Assembly (NCBI GenBank): GCA_012064415.1
Contig: SSNU01000042.1
Span: 343,822-407,821 of the forward strand
Direction of reading: 5' to 3'
DNA: 64,000 nt
Origin: Gyrodactylus bullatarudis
Lineage: Eukaryota; Platyhelminthes; Monogenea; Gyrodactylidea; Gyrodactylidae
This document shows, piece by piece, positions 12,001 to 19,300 of this stretch. A model generated the notes under the pieces. That model was not told where the DNA came from and did no database searches. It worked only from the letters and a program-made list of their open reading frames with translations. A program made the position numbers and the translations under genes. How positions within the stretch are numbered: position 1 is the first letter of the stretch; every line of letters starts with the position of its first letter.

Positions 12001-12887
12001 CCTCTTCCAATATTCTCAATGCATCTGTTCGCATGTTCATCAACTGATGTTGATATTAGTAAAAAACTTTTTTTATCTCAAGATATGGCGGTTGTAGTCT
12101 CTAATTCAATCAAACCTCTTAGATATTCTAGATCACTATAGGTCTATGAAATTTGATTGGGTCATGTTACTCTGAGCAATACTCGAGTGTATTTTTATAG
12201 GGAAATTTTCAGATTGAATTTCTCGAACCTGATAATGCATTTGAAAAACCTTGAATATCATATGATAAAATACATGAAAGTATATCATTCCTAGGCCTCA
12301 TTGAAACAAAAAAATCAGGCAGCAAGCGAACAGCGTAAAAACGTTTCAATTTGCTGAGTATACGATTACTAGCTCTATTGTGCCCTTAACTTTGTTAGCT
12401 TTTTTTTGTTCATTGTTTAAGCGTCAAAAAAATAAATGTCATTCAAATTTTCAGGTTTCTTCAAGAAATTTATTATGTCAAAATATTTTTTCATGAATGT
12501 ATATCATTCCTAGGCCTCAATGCAGTAATGAAATTATTTCATACTTTCCAGATATCTCATCTAATTATTGGTTTGTATAATTTTATTGGTTCTCGTCAAA
12601 GCTTTTTTGAATTAAATTTAATGAAAACTCTTCCTTGCTATGTTATAATTATTTTTAGCTTTGTTCTCGGCTATGGGGAACTGATAGCATTTCTTTCCTT
12701 GCAACTTTGGCTTCCATTATCCAAGGTTGTTTTCACGTAGATCTAATATTTTTTATTTTTCCACAGGACATTACAGTCGAGAAAACGCCCACAAATATCA
12801 GTAACCTCCAATGGGACAAAACCCGAAAGGAAAAAGGCTAAACCCCTCAATATACCAAAGATGGATGCATTTTTAAAGAGATATTAA
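2..12887 (+). CDS. POLK: DNA polymerase kappa (Y-family translesion polymerase), 5'-partial
   Basis: Exons read in frame: 2-321, 1356-1677, 2000-2250, 2307-2922, 2995-3098, 12767-12887, giving 577 codons plus stop. The 5' end, including the first catalytic Asp, lies outside the window. Visible landmarks are GSNMMLSTSNYIARRFG, the catalytic MSLDEAYLEIT, palm/thumb stretches SSGGIACNTLLSKIASD and LPIRKVPGIGYVTEK, and the little-finger stretch LRLMGVRISN. A UBZ4-type zinc finger follows (CPIC, then H-x3-C in FNIHLDRC). The last exon is basic (SRKRPQ, KPERKKAKP: likely NLS) and ends KMDAFLKRY, which aligns with the PCNA-interacting C-terminus of vertebrate pol kappa. The enzyme bypasses bulky minor-groove lesions in the nucleus. 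Intron 1 (322-1355) and the 9.7-kb last intron (3099-12766) carry nested secreted-protein genes. Donors and acceptors are GT-AG. Confidence 0.95.
422..661 (-). CDS. Small secreted His/Tyr-rich cuticle-like protein, subtype 3 (79 aa)
   Basis: Single exon lying antisense in POLK intron 1. It starts MNSIISIILAFVCLASAVG (signal peptide), then GYHGLHHGAVV, SQKTVASTYPAVHHSV and ends YYGHGYIAGIHH. The ATG at 661 was chosen over an in-frame ATG at 769: it opens the signal peptide conserved in all subtype-3 copies, and a TATA box (TATAAATA on the minus strand, about 700-708) lies just upstream, inside the longer ORF. This is the most divergent subtype-3 copy; it lacks the GVVVGPLHG segment of the four copies near 26-28 kb. 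Role unknown: low-complexity, secreted, probably structural/cuticular by composition only. It could instead be a silk, glue or antimicrobial His-rich protein. Confidence 0.75.
   Translation of the reverse strand: MNSIISIILAFVCLASAVGPVYDAHLGHAGFGYHGLHHGAVVSQKTVASTYPAVHHSVSSVKTAHTPYYGHGYIAGIHH
2923..2994 (+). other. 72-nt in-frame, stop-free intron (exitron-like) in POLK
   Basis: Starts GTAAGG and ends TTTCAG, has no stop and is a multiple of three. Retaining it would insert 24 residues between the two halves of the UBZ zinc finger. Removing it gives C-x2-C-x14-H-x3-C, the spacing of the pol kappa UBZ finger, so splicing is the likely functional state. Confidence 0.8.
3450..3683 (-). CDS. Small secreted His-rich cuticle-like protein, subtype 1 (77 aa)
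   Basis: Reference copy of subtype 1. Intronless; signal peptide MNGLFSIILAFVAIISMANG, then HVAHSFGYHHPAV, SHKSVVHTAPVVTSHSVKTH and the C-terminus AGHSVKGAYPYHL. The mature part is about 57 residues, rich in His, Ser and Val with repeated SH/HSVK motifs, without Cys. ATG 3683 is preceded by a 5' leader containing CATCAAACAAGC and a minus-strand TATAAATA at 3718-3725, which places transcription start just before the ATG. An upstream in-frame ATG at 3791 lies before the TATA box and is rejected. The poly(A) signal AATAAA is at 3423-3428. Nested antisense in the POLK last intron and head to head with the next gene. Function inferred from composition only. Confidence 0.8.
   Translation of the reverse strand: MNGLFSIILAFVAIISMANGHVAHSFGYHHPAVITSHKSVVHTAPVVTSHSVKTHSSAVHPGFVAGHSVKGAYPYHL
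3697..3902. promoter_or_regulatory. Divergent promoter between two subtype-1 genes
   Basis: Unique spacer of the palindrome. It carries TATAAATA for the minus gene (3718-3725) and TATAAAAA for the plus gene (3871-3878). The two flanks differ, so the paired genes may be expressed differently although their products are nearly identical. An inverted copy lies at about 10212-10417. Confidence 0.7.
3916..4149 (+). CDS. Secreted cuticle-like protein, subtype 1 (77 aa)
   Basis: Differs from its head-to-head partner at a few residues: IMS for IIS in the signal peptide, PAIV for PAVI, and GFLAG for GFVAG. TATAAAAA at 3871-3878; AATAAA at 4171-4176, shortly after the stop codon. Confidence 0.8.
   Translation: MNGLFSIILAFVAIMSMANGHVAHSFGYHHPAIVTSHKSVVHTAPVVTSHSVKTHSSAVHPGFLAGHSVKGAYPYHL
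4777..5486. repeat. 710-bp direct repeat, copy 1 (copy 2 at 11219-11928)
   Basis: Constant offset of 6442 bp to 11219-11928. The unit carries a complete subtype-2 gene, its promoter and 3' flank. Copy 1 is cut by the run of N. Confidence 0.85.
5143..5385 (-). CDS. Small secreted Tyr/His-rich cuticle-like protein, subtype 2 (80 aa)
   Basis: Reference copy of subtype 2. Intronless; signal peptide MNSIISIIFAFVCLLGLTSA, then IGPLYGHSVKGYPHHAS, VVSHKTVKTYPAVHHTV and the C-terminus HSVKGGLVGGYHL. The N-terminus resembles subtype 3, while the GHSVKG modules resemble subtype 1, as if the family were mosaic. Minus-strand TATAAATA at 5419-5426; AATAAA lies soon after the stop. The same protein is encoded at 11585-11827, 15779-16021 and 19722-19964. 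The overlapping 119-codon ORF in another frame is a shadow: it begins upstream of the TATA box and has no signal peptide. Nested in the POLK last intron. Confidence 0.8.
   Translation of the reverse strand: MNSIISIIFAFVCLLGLTSAIGPLYGHSVKGYPHHASTVVSHKTVKTYPAVHHTVSSVKTAHTPYYGHSVKGGLVGGYHL
5487..5540. other. Assembly gap (54 N)
   Basis: Run of N directly upstream of a subtype-2 promoter, between a direct-repeat unit and an inverted-repeat arm. It is probably where the assembler failed on repeated DNA; the true length is unknown. Confidence 0.95.
5927..6173. pseudogene. 247-bp palindrome made of two truncated subtype-1 gene 3' ends
   Basis: Arms 5927-6045 and 6055-6173 (119 bp) are essentially perfect reverse complements with a 9-nt centre. 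Each arm holds only the last part of a subtype-1 gene (SSAVHPGFVAGHSVKG... to the stop) plus its 3' UTR and AATAAA. No signal peptide or promoter remains, so this is a dead palindromic remnant. Confidence 0.85.
6174..7161. other. POLK intron sequence without a recognised gene
   Basis: AT-rich. Apart from another copy of the junction motif GTGGTACATTGATACTTTAC near 6303, I see no ORF or repeat that I can name. Confidence 0.5.
7200..7433 (-). CDS. Secreted cuticle-like protein, subtype 1 (77 aa), solitary copy
   Basis: The only subtype-1 gene here without a head-to-head partner. The signal peptide matches the 3450 copy (IIS) and the PAIV segment matches the 3916 copy. Its 5' flank is different (leader with GATGAAATCTC). 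Minus-strand TATAAATA at 7470-7477. ATG 7433 is preferred over the upstream in-frame ATG at 7466 because the latter sits next to the TATA box. Confidence 0.8.
   Translation of the reverse strand: MNGLFSIILAFVAIISMANGHVAHSFGYHHPAIVTSHKSVVHTAPVVTSHSVKTHSSAVHPGFVAGHSVKGAYPYHL
7478..9610. other. POLK intron sequence without a recognised gene
   Basis: AT-rich. A perfect hairpin at 9091-9110 (CCCCATGA, loop TTAG, TCATGGGG) is the only structure noted. The 74-codon ORF at 7555 has no recognisable features and is not called. Confidence 0.5.
9611..9695 (+). repeat. tRNA-like sequence: tRNA-derived SINE head or tRNA pseudogene
   Basis: Contains TGGCGCAGTGG (9618-9628), an excellent RNA polymerase III A box, and GGTCCAAACCC (about 9673-9683), a near B box. 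The T stem is only partly paired and the acceptor stem does not pair, so this is not a functional tRNA. A SINE 5' region is the other reading; body and tail were not resolved. Confidence 0.4.
9720..9924. repeat. Diverged copy of the 5731-5931 flank
   Basis: Same orientation and order as 5731-5931 (TACAAATCATTTCTATGAAT, then AATGAAAGGCACTAATAAG), with point differences. It forms the 3' flank of the subtype-1 gene at 9965-10198. Confidence 0.75.
9965..10198 (-). CDS. Secreted cuticle-like protein, subtype 1 (77 aa)
   Basis: Inverted counterpart of the gene at 3916-4149, with identical protein. TATAAAAA on the minus strand at 10236-10243. One half of a head-to-head pair with the gene starting at 10431. 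Confidence 0.8.
   Translation of the reverse strand: MNGLFSIILAFVAIMSMANGHVAHSFGYHHPAIVTSHKSVVHTAPVVTSHSVKTHSSAVHPGFLAGHSVKGAYPYHL
10431..10664 (+). CDS. Secreted cuticle-like protein, subtype 1 (77 aa)
   Basis: Inverted counterpart of the gene at 3450-3683. It differs by Val for Ile in the PAVVTSHKS segment. TATAAATA at 10389-10396, so the in-frame ATG at 10323 lies upstream of the promoter and is not used. Confidence 0.8.
   Translation: MNGLFSIILAFVAIISMANGHVAHSFGYHHPAVVTSHKSVVHTAPVVTSHSVKTHSSAVHPGFVAGHSVKGAYPYHL
10886..11140. repeat. Circularly permuted copy of 4577-4767
   Basis: At 4577-4767 the blocks run A (AACTACAAGGTCTTCG to GCGATA), B (ATTTGGTATATTTCG to CTGAAAT), C (GGCTCTAATG to ATAAAGTCT). 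At 10886-11140 they run B, a 63-nt unmatched insert, C, A. The block joins are therefore permuted, not merely deleted. Confidence 0.7.
11219..11928. repeat. 710-bp direct repeat, copy 2
   Basis: Partner of 4777-5486. Here the sequence upstream of the subtype-2 promoter continues unbroken to about 12133 and supplies what the gap in copy 1 may hide. Confidence 0.85.
11511..12133. repeat. 623-bp inverted repeat, left arm (right arm 15473-16095)
   Basis: Coordinates pair to the sum 27606. The arms include a whole subtype-2 gene with promoter and 3' UTR. The left arm is in the POLK last intron and the right arm in LNX intron 3. They enclose the POLK terminal exon and four LNX exons. Confidence 0.88.
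11585..11827 (-). CDS. Secreted cuticle-like protein, subtype 2 (80 aa)
   Basis: Protein identical to the 5143-5385 copy. Minus-strand TATAAATA at 11861-11868. Nested in the POLK last intron, on the strand opposite to POLK. Confidence 0.8.
   Translation of the reverse strand: MNSIISIIFAFVCLLGLTSAIGPLYGHSVKGYPHHASTVVSHKTVKTYPAVHHTVSSVKTAHTPYYGHSVKGGLVGGYHL
12134..12766. other. 3' part of the POLK last intron, no gene seen
   Basis: AT-rich. The 70-codon hydrophobic ORF at 12528-12740 runs up to the acceptor region of the last exon and is taken as chance. The phrase ATATCATTCCTAGGCCTCA occurs twice (about 12279 and 12501), a minor direct repeat. Confidence 0.5.
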
Positions 12888-13320
12888 ATCTATTTTCTTA
12901 TCAAGTAAATTTTCATTATTTCCTTGGATGTTTATATATTGGATTCTTCTTAATATATATATATATTACGTGTTTACTTGAGAGTAGATATGTAATTTAA
13001 AAAAATGAATTTACCAGGATAACATTTTTAGAGTTTGGCTCAACTTGAAAACAAAATAGGAATAACTTTTTCTGAACATTATTTATTCTTTATTGACGGA
13101 AGAAAAAAATATTTTCCACTGAAATAATAATATCACTAATTCGCATACATTATCGCAAAACAAAATAGTAGTCGAAAAGAACTTTAATATTATGACCTAT
13201 CATAATATTATTCATAAGCCAAAACATTTTGAATTATATGTACACAATTTATCGTAATAATAATAATAATTTTGATTTGGGACATTGAGAAACACAAGAT
13301 ATTTGGTGAGGGAGGGCATT
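12888..13320. other. POLK/LNX convergent 3' intergenic region
   Basis: 433 bp between two stop codons. It holds an AT dinucleotide run near 12954-12966 and AT-rich 3' UTR-like sequence for both genes. No gene seen. Confidence 0.6.
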
Positions 13321-16300
13321 TCAAACGATTGTCCCTGGCCAGGATACAATTTTTAGGGAAACACTTGTCTGTCCGTTTGAGCCGCTAGATTTTAGTATTG
13401 AAACAGCTCTAGAATGGGTCACATCAACCAAAGAAATGCCGTTAACTTCAAGGATCAAGTCTCCACATTTCAGACGTCCGTCGAGGTGCGCTGGCGAGTT
13501 GGGTACAATCGTTTTAATAACGATAGGCTGAGATATGCCAGTTGTGGCACTTCTACGCTGGTTAGTACCACTTGAAGAACCATTTGAGCATGATGAATAG
13601 GAGACAGGGGTCTCATTGCCTCCGACAACAGAGAAGCCCAGGGAACGATTACTCGTATCTCGACTGAGGACTATGGTCTTAGCTAGCTGACAGAATCTTG
13701 GCAAATGAAGCCAAAATATCCAGCTAGGCATGAAATTGCCATTCTCGGAGAAGGCATCTTCAAAGAAGTCGTCTTCAACGCAATTCTGATACAAATGCAG
13801 AGTGACCACGTGAGACGTAGTGGTGGATGAATGGTCAGGAGTCTGAATGCGACAAGATTTGAGAATGTTAACAGCGGCCTCGTGAGTGAGACCGCAGAGA
13901 TTCTCGTTGTTAACACCAAGTAGGACATTCCCAAGCATAACTTGACTGGATTGGGCAACACTCATGTTTGGAGCGAGGCCAGTAACATAGACGGGGGTAT
14001 CACCGCGTTGGCTGTCTAGACCACCGGCCACTGACATACCCAATGATTCGGTGACCTTTTTTTCAATTTGAACATATTTTTCAATACATTTACAAGAGTT
14101 GGATCGGAGGGGACCGCTCCTTGCGTTTATTGAGCAAGTCTCTTGTGAGAGCAAGGGTTGGTCGGATACGGTGGAATTCGATTGAGCATTTATGAGGCGA
14201 GTCCTTTCATCGTGACTTGAACTTGTGCTATTCGGCGTGAGACTACGAGCTGTGTCAATATTCTTGATGTTGTTACCAGGGCCAGATGAGGACTGTGGAC
14301 GAAACAAGGTTGTGGGACTGTTGGTTACTCTGCTAGCATCAGGTGTCTGAGGTCTTAGACTACGCAATAGAGTTAGAGTTATCCGATCTTGGCTTTTCTA
14401 GTAGGGAAAATTTTATCATTTTTTTCAAAGTCGAAAAATACTAATTTCTTACTGTTATAATTTCAACAGCTTCATCCTGACGCCCTTCACACAAATCATG
14501 ACCATTTATTTCGAGGATTCGATCATCCCTCCTAATACGACCGTCGAGTTGAGCAATCCCATCAGACACAAGGCCAAGGACGTAGAGGCCGGGTCTATTC
14601 TTCTTACCAGCAATTTTTATGCCCAATTTCTTATCGGGTCTCTTTGTAAGGGTTATTGAGATGACCTCTAAAAGTAAAGATTATGCTTACCAAAGCAAAA
14701 GAGAGACATTTCCTGTGGGAAGGAACTCACCTCCACGATTATTGCCAATTGAGCTTAGTGTCGTTATCCTATTGGCAGGGGATATTGATTCTTCGACAAC
14801 GCGTTCTCTGTAGACGAGCATTTTTACAGGTTGATTCTTTGGACAACTCATAAAGGCGTGTCGCGCAAAAAGATGATTCGTTTTCGTCAAGTCTTTATTG
14901 TTAATTTCGAGAATTTGGTCGCCCGGATGAAGACGACCATCACGGGCTATAATACTGTCGAGATAAATCTCTTGGATCATAATGTAGAGCTGAAATGAGA
15001 TGAGTCATGAGATTAATTTTAATACCATGGGAGTAAAGGAAAACTGACCAAAGGGGTATCGATACCACCGACAATGGAGATTCCCAATTCATGGCAAGAC
15101 TTCCGGTCAATTGTCACTGCAGATATCTCTCCTGGTATGATTTGTGATCTTTGGGGATCAGTCTTTTCAGATGCATTCAGGGATTTGGGTTCATTGGTAG
15201 TGGGTTGTCTTATCTTGGATAGGGAGGAAGCCTGTGTAAAGGACTGCATGATTTTTTGAGGAACGGATCCTTTCATTATCACTGAGTTTTGAGGTAATTC
15301 AATATTATCCGATGGCTGACGATCTTGGTTAGTTGGCGATAAGGATAGGGTGTCAGCTGGAAGAATTAGACAAGATGAAAAATACAATGAATATGAATTG
15401 AATCAAATATGAAAATTTTCATGTAACCAAACATTGCTAAGAGACTATCGAATTCTACTGAATAGGAATTTTATCTAGAATATCTAAGAGGTTTGATTGA
15501 ATTAGAGACTACAACCGCCATATCTTGAGATAAAAAAAGTTTTTTACTAATATCAACATCAGTTGATGAACATGCGAACAGATGCATTGAGAATATTGGA
15601 AGAGGTAACCACGTGAGATTTCATATCGAATTGAAACCAATCATGGTTCAAACGAGAGAGAGAGGCTTGTGATAGCAAATGATGTACTTTGAAGGTATTA
15701 AACAACTCCAGACAGAGATCATAAAAACCACAACGACTATAAATACGGATCACTGGTCGAGAGATAGTATCAACTACTATGAATTCAATCATCTCAATCA
15801 TCTTTGCTTTCGTCTGCCTCCTCGGTTTGACCAGCGCCATCGGACCCCTCTACGGACACTCGGTCAAGGGATATCCCCACCACGCCTCAACTGTCGTCAG
15901 TCACAAGACTGTCAAGACCTACCCAGCTGTCCACCACACAGTCAGCTCAGTCAAGACTGCCCACACCCCATACTACGGACACAGTGTCAAGGGAGGTCTC
16001 GTCGGTGGCTACCATCTCTAAATCCTTATGAGAAATGACTCATGGAATGTCTTCTTTTATTCGTTGTGATATAATAAAGATATTTTATGATGGTTTAAAT
16101 CAGTTTTCTTCAATCAGCATGAATCTAATCGCTTCGAATTTATTTAATTTTTTAAGGTGATCTTCTCACAAGACCGTAAAACTTGCTTAGTTAATCTATC
16201 CATAAATTCACCCACGAGAACTGCAGTTTGCATTGGCTCATAAGTGACAAGTTGATTGAATCTATCAAGTCTTCGGGAATACTTCAAAATAAACACCGTG

Positions 16301-19300
16301 GATAGTCAGCAAGAATATGCGATTTTGAGCGATCAAATGAAAATAACATTTTTGAGGGCTGTGGTATTTATAAATTGAAGTGTAGCTGTGATAAAAGTTA
16401 TATTGGTCAAACTGGTAGGAATTTTAGAACAAGAATCAAAGAACATAAAAACAGTATTTTGAGAAATGATAATAAGTCACATGTTTTTCAACATGTCTTA
16501 AACAATAATGGGCATAAAATAAATTTTGAGGAGGTTAAAATTCTTAGTGTGCAGAAAAACTTTAGAAAGAGGTTAATTCATGAAGCTCTAGAAATAGGCA
16601 ATAATGATACTTTTAATGGAAATGTTGGTGAAGTGAACATTGAGCTTGGATTCAGCTTTTTGGCAAAAGAATGAAGTTAAATTGAATCTGATGAAAAATT
16701 ATAACTCTTTTCTGTCCTGATTATCTATACTTTATTATCATAGGTCAGCCTCTTGTATTATTCTATTCTCTCATCTGATTGGACAAAACTGATAGGTATG
16801 AGATCATGAAAGTATATAAATAGTAATTTGTTTTTTGAAAAACTTGTCGTACCACTGAAGAAGGCGTGTGAAGACAATCACCGTCGAAACGTTTGGATGA
16901 CCATGGCCGAGAATTCGATTTCAAAATTAAATATTTTATATTTTATTTTTCTCCCTCTTAGATTTCACTATAGTTTCTATGAACGATAAAAAAAAAGTCG
17001 CATGTACGGTAACTATGGTTTAAAAATAACTCAAATCAACATATGACTGAAGTCGAATGTTTTTAGTTGTCGGTTGTACAAGCCTTTTCGGTTATCTTCC
17101 TCTTACTTCATTATTACTAGGGCGGTCAAAATGCTATTTTTGATATGTTGCTAGAATTTTAATGAGATTGATAAAATTAACATTCTCGAGCATAAAGGAT
17201 ATTTCCTCACGAAAATAATTTTGCTATTTTTCTGCTATTCAAAATCGAATTCTATTTTTCCACTGATTAATTGCTATTTCTCCGGACTAAGCCCTTGTCA
17301 GATAAATGGTAACATGAGAACAAATCTTATTTTTCTTGATTACTATCATCTCTTCATTTGAATTAAGCTGTTTCTAAAGCGTCACAATCTGGTAATAGGG
17401 CATGTTCTGAAGTTTTTTGATTGGTCGAAGAAAATTTTAAGCTTGAGATGTTATTTAACCTCATTCGTTCCATAATTAGATGTCTGATCAAACGTATGGA
17501 CGCAATTTTCTGTCTTACCCAAACGAAAAATTAGTTTTTTATAATTTACTTACAAGTAGTATGCAACATATTTTCATAAGCTATAAAAATGCTATTTTGT
17601 GACCGCCTTAATTATTAAAATTCACATGTCCAATCAAGACGATATTCTAGGACCTTCAAGAGTTTTAGCTGAAGTCATTTTAAGTGATTCAGACTTGTCA
17701 GAATCAGAAGCGGAAGATAATATAATCAGTGATTTATATTCTTCTTCTGAAAATGATGAAGAAGATAAGACAATACCAAAATTACAATCGCAATGCGGAA
17801 CTTATCTGTACACTACTCAGAGAAGAACTCAGACGAGAAATCCTTCAAGAAATATCTTTCGATCTACTCCAGGTTTGAAAAAAGAACGTTCAAAATTGAT
17901 CGATTGTGGTGAATTTTTCTTGCATTTCATAAACCATAAAATGCTCAGAGACATTGAGAAATACACCAACTCTTACATGGAACATATGAATGCCAAATAC
18001 TCTAAAATTTCCTTGCAAGAAATCATCAATTGGATAGCCATCCATCAACCTCTATTTTGGATGGATTTAGAAGAATTATGGATTGATAGATATGGTCCTA
18101 TCGATTTTCGAGAATATATGACGTATTCTAGATTCAATATCATAAAAAGGTTTATAAGGTTTGACAATAAAGTTGAAAGGATAGAGGGAAGTTCACAGGA
18201 TAAACTAAAGCCAATAAGAACCCTTTTTCAAGAGTTCATTATCAATTGCCAGACAGCTTACGAGCCTTCGGATCAAATAACGATTGATGAGCAGCTTGTA
18301 TCTTTTCGAGGACGATGTCCACTTAGAATGTACATTCAATCAAAGCCGGGAAAGTATGGTGTGAAAATTTGGGCAGCCTGTGATACGAGAAATCCATAAA
18401 TGATTAAATCTACATAGGGTAAGAAGGTCCCAAAGCTGAACAAAACCAAGGCATGAGAGTAGTAAAAGAACTAGTCCATCCATTAATTAATAAAGGACGT
18501 ACTGTTATATGTGACAACTTTTTCACAACAACGGAGCTCTCAAAGTATTTATCAACAAACAGTACATCACTTGTTGGAACATGCAGAAAGTCGAGAAGAT
18601 TTCTGCCGATCGAATTTTGTTCAATAAAAATCGATCAACATACATCATGAGGAAACATCGATTCTTAAGTATAGACAAAAGAAGAACCAGCCTGTGGTAT
18701 TCCTCTCATCATTGCATGAAACAATGGATGACAGTGGTTCTAAACCCGAAATGATCCTATATTATAATTCGACCATAGGTGGAGTTGATACTCTTGATCA
18801 AGTTATCAGAAATTAGTCGAATAAAAGAGGAACGAGGTGATGACCAATGGCTTTATTTTGGAATATGTTAGACATTGCAGCGTACAATTCCTATGTTTTA
18901 CACTGTCTAAAACATCCAGCGTTTCTCAAAACCAAAGCAAAAACTGCTCGCCGGCATTTTCTAAAAGAACTCTGTATCAAGCCACTCAAAATTACTTCTC
19001 GGAAGAGAGAACTTGAAGAGCCCCAAGCACAATCAACACCGAAAAGACTAAAATTTAACAAAAAATAAAATGTGCCCATATTGCCCTAAAGAAAAAGACA
19101 GAAAAGGCTATCGAGAATGTGCGAAATGGGATAGTTTTCCTTGCAATTATTGCTTATAAAAAATATGTATTCATGTTTGTAAAATTCTAGTGAAAACTGT
19201 TTAATTTTTAATGATTTTCACATTGGGATAAAATGTAACCCGATTTACCATAGATGCGATTTTTCCGATTTTACATTCTAGGTATAAATGGTTCGCTAAA

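Noticed and set aside
12528..12740. 70-codon hydrophobic ORF before the POLK last exon
   Set aside because: T-rich intron end; no promoter or homology.
13683..13961. 92-codon ORF inside the LNX last exon in another frame
   Set aside because: Overlaps the PDZ3-PDZ4 coding frame, which is clearly the real one.
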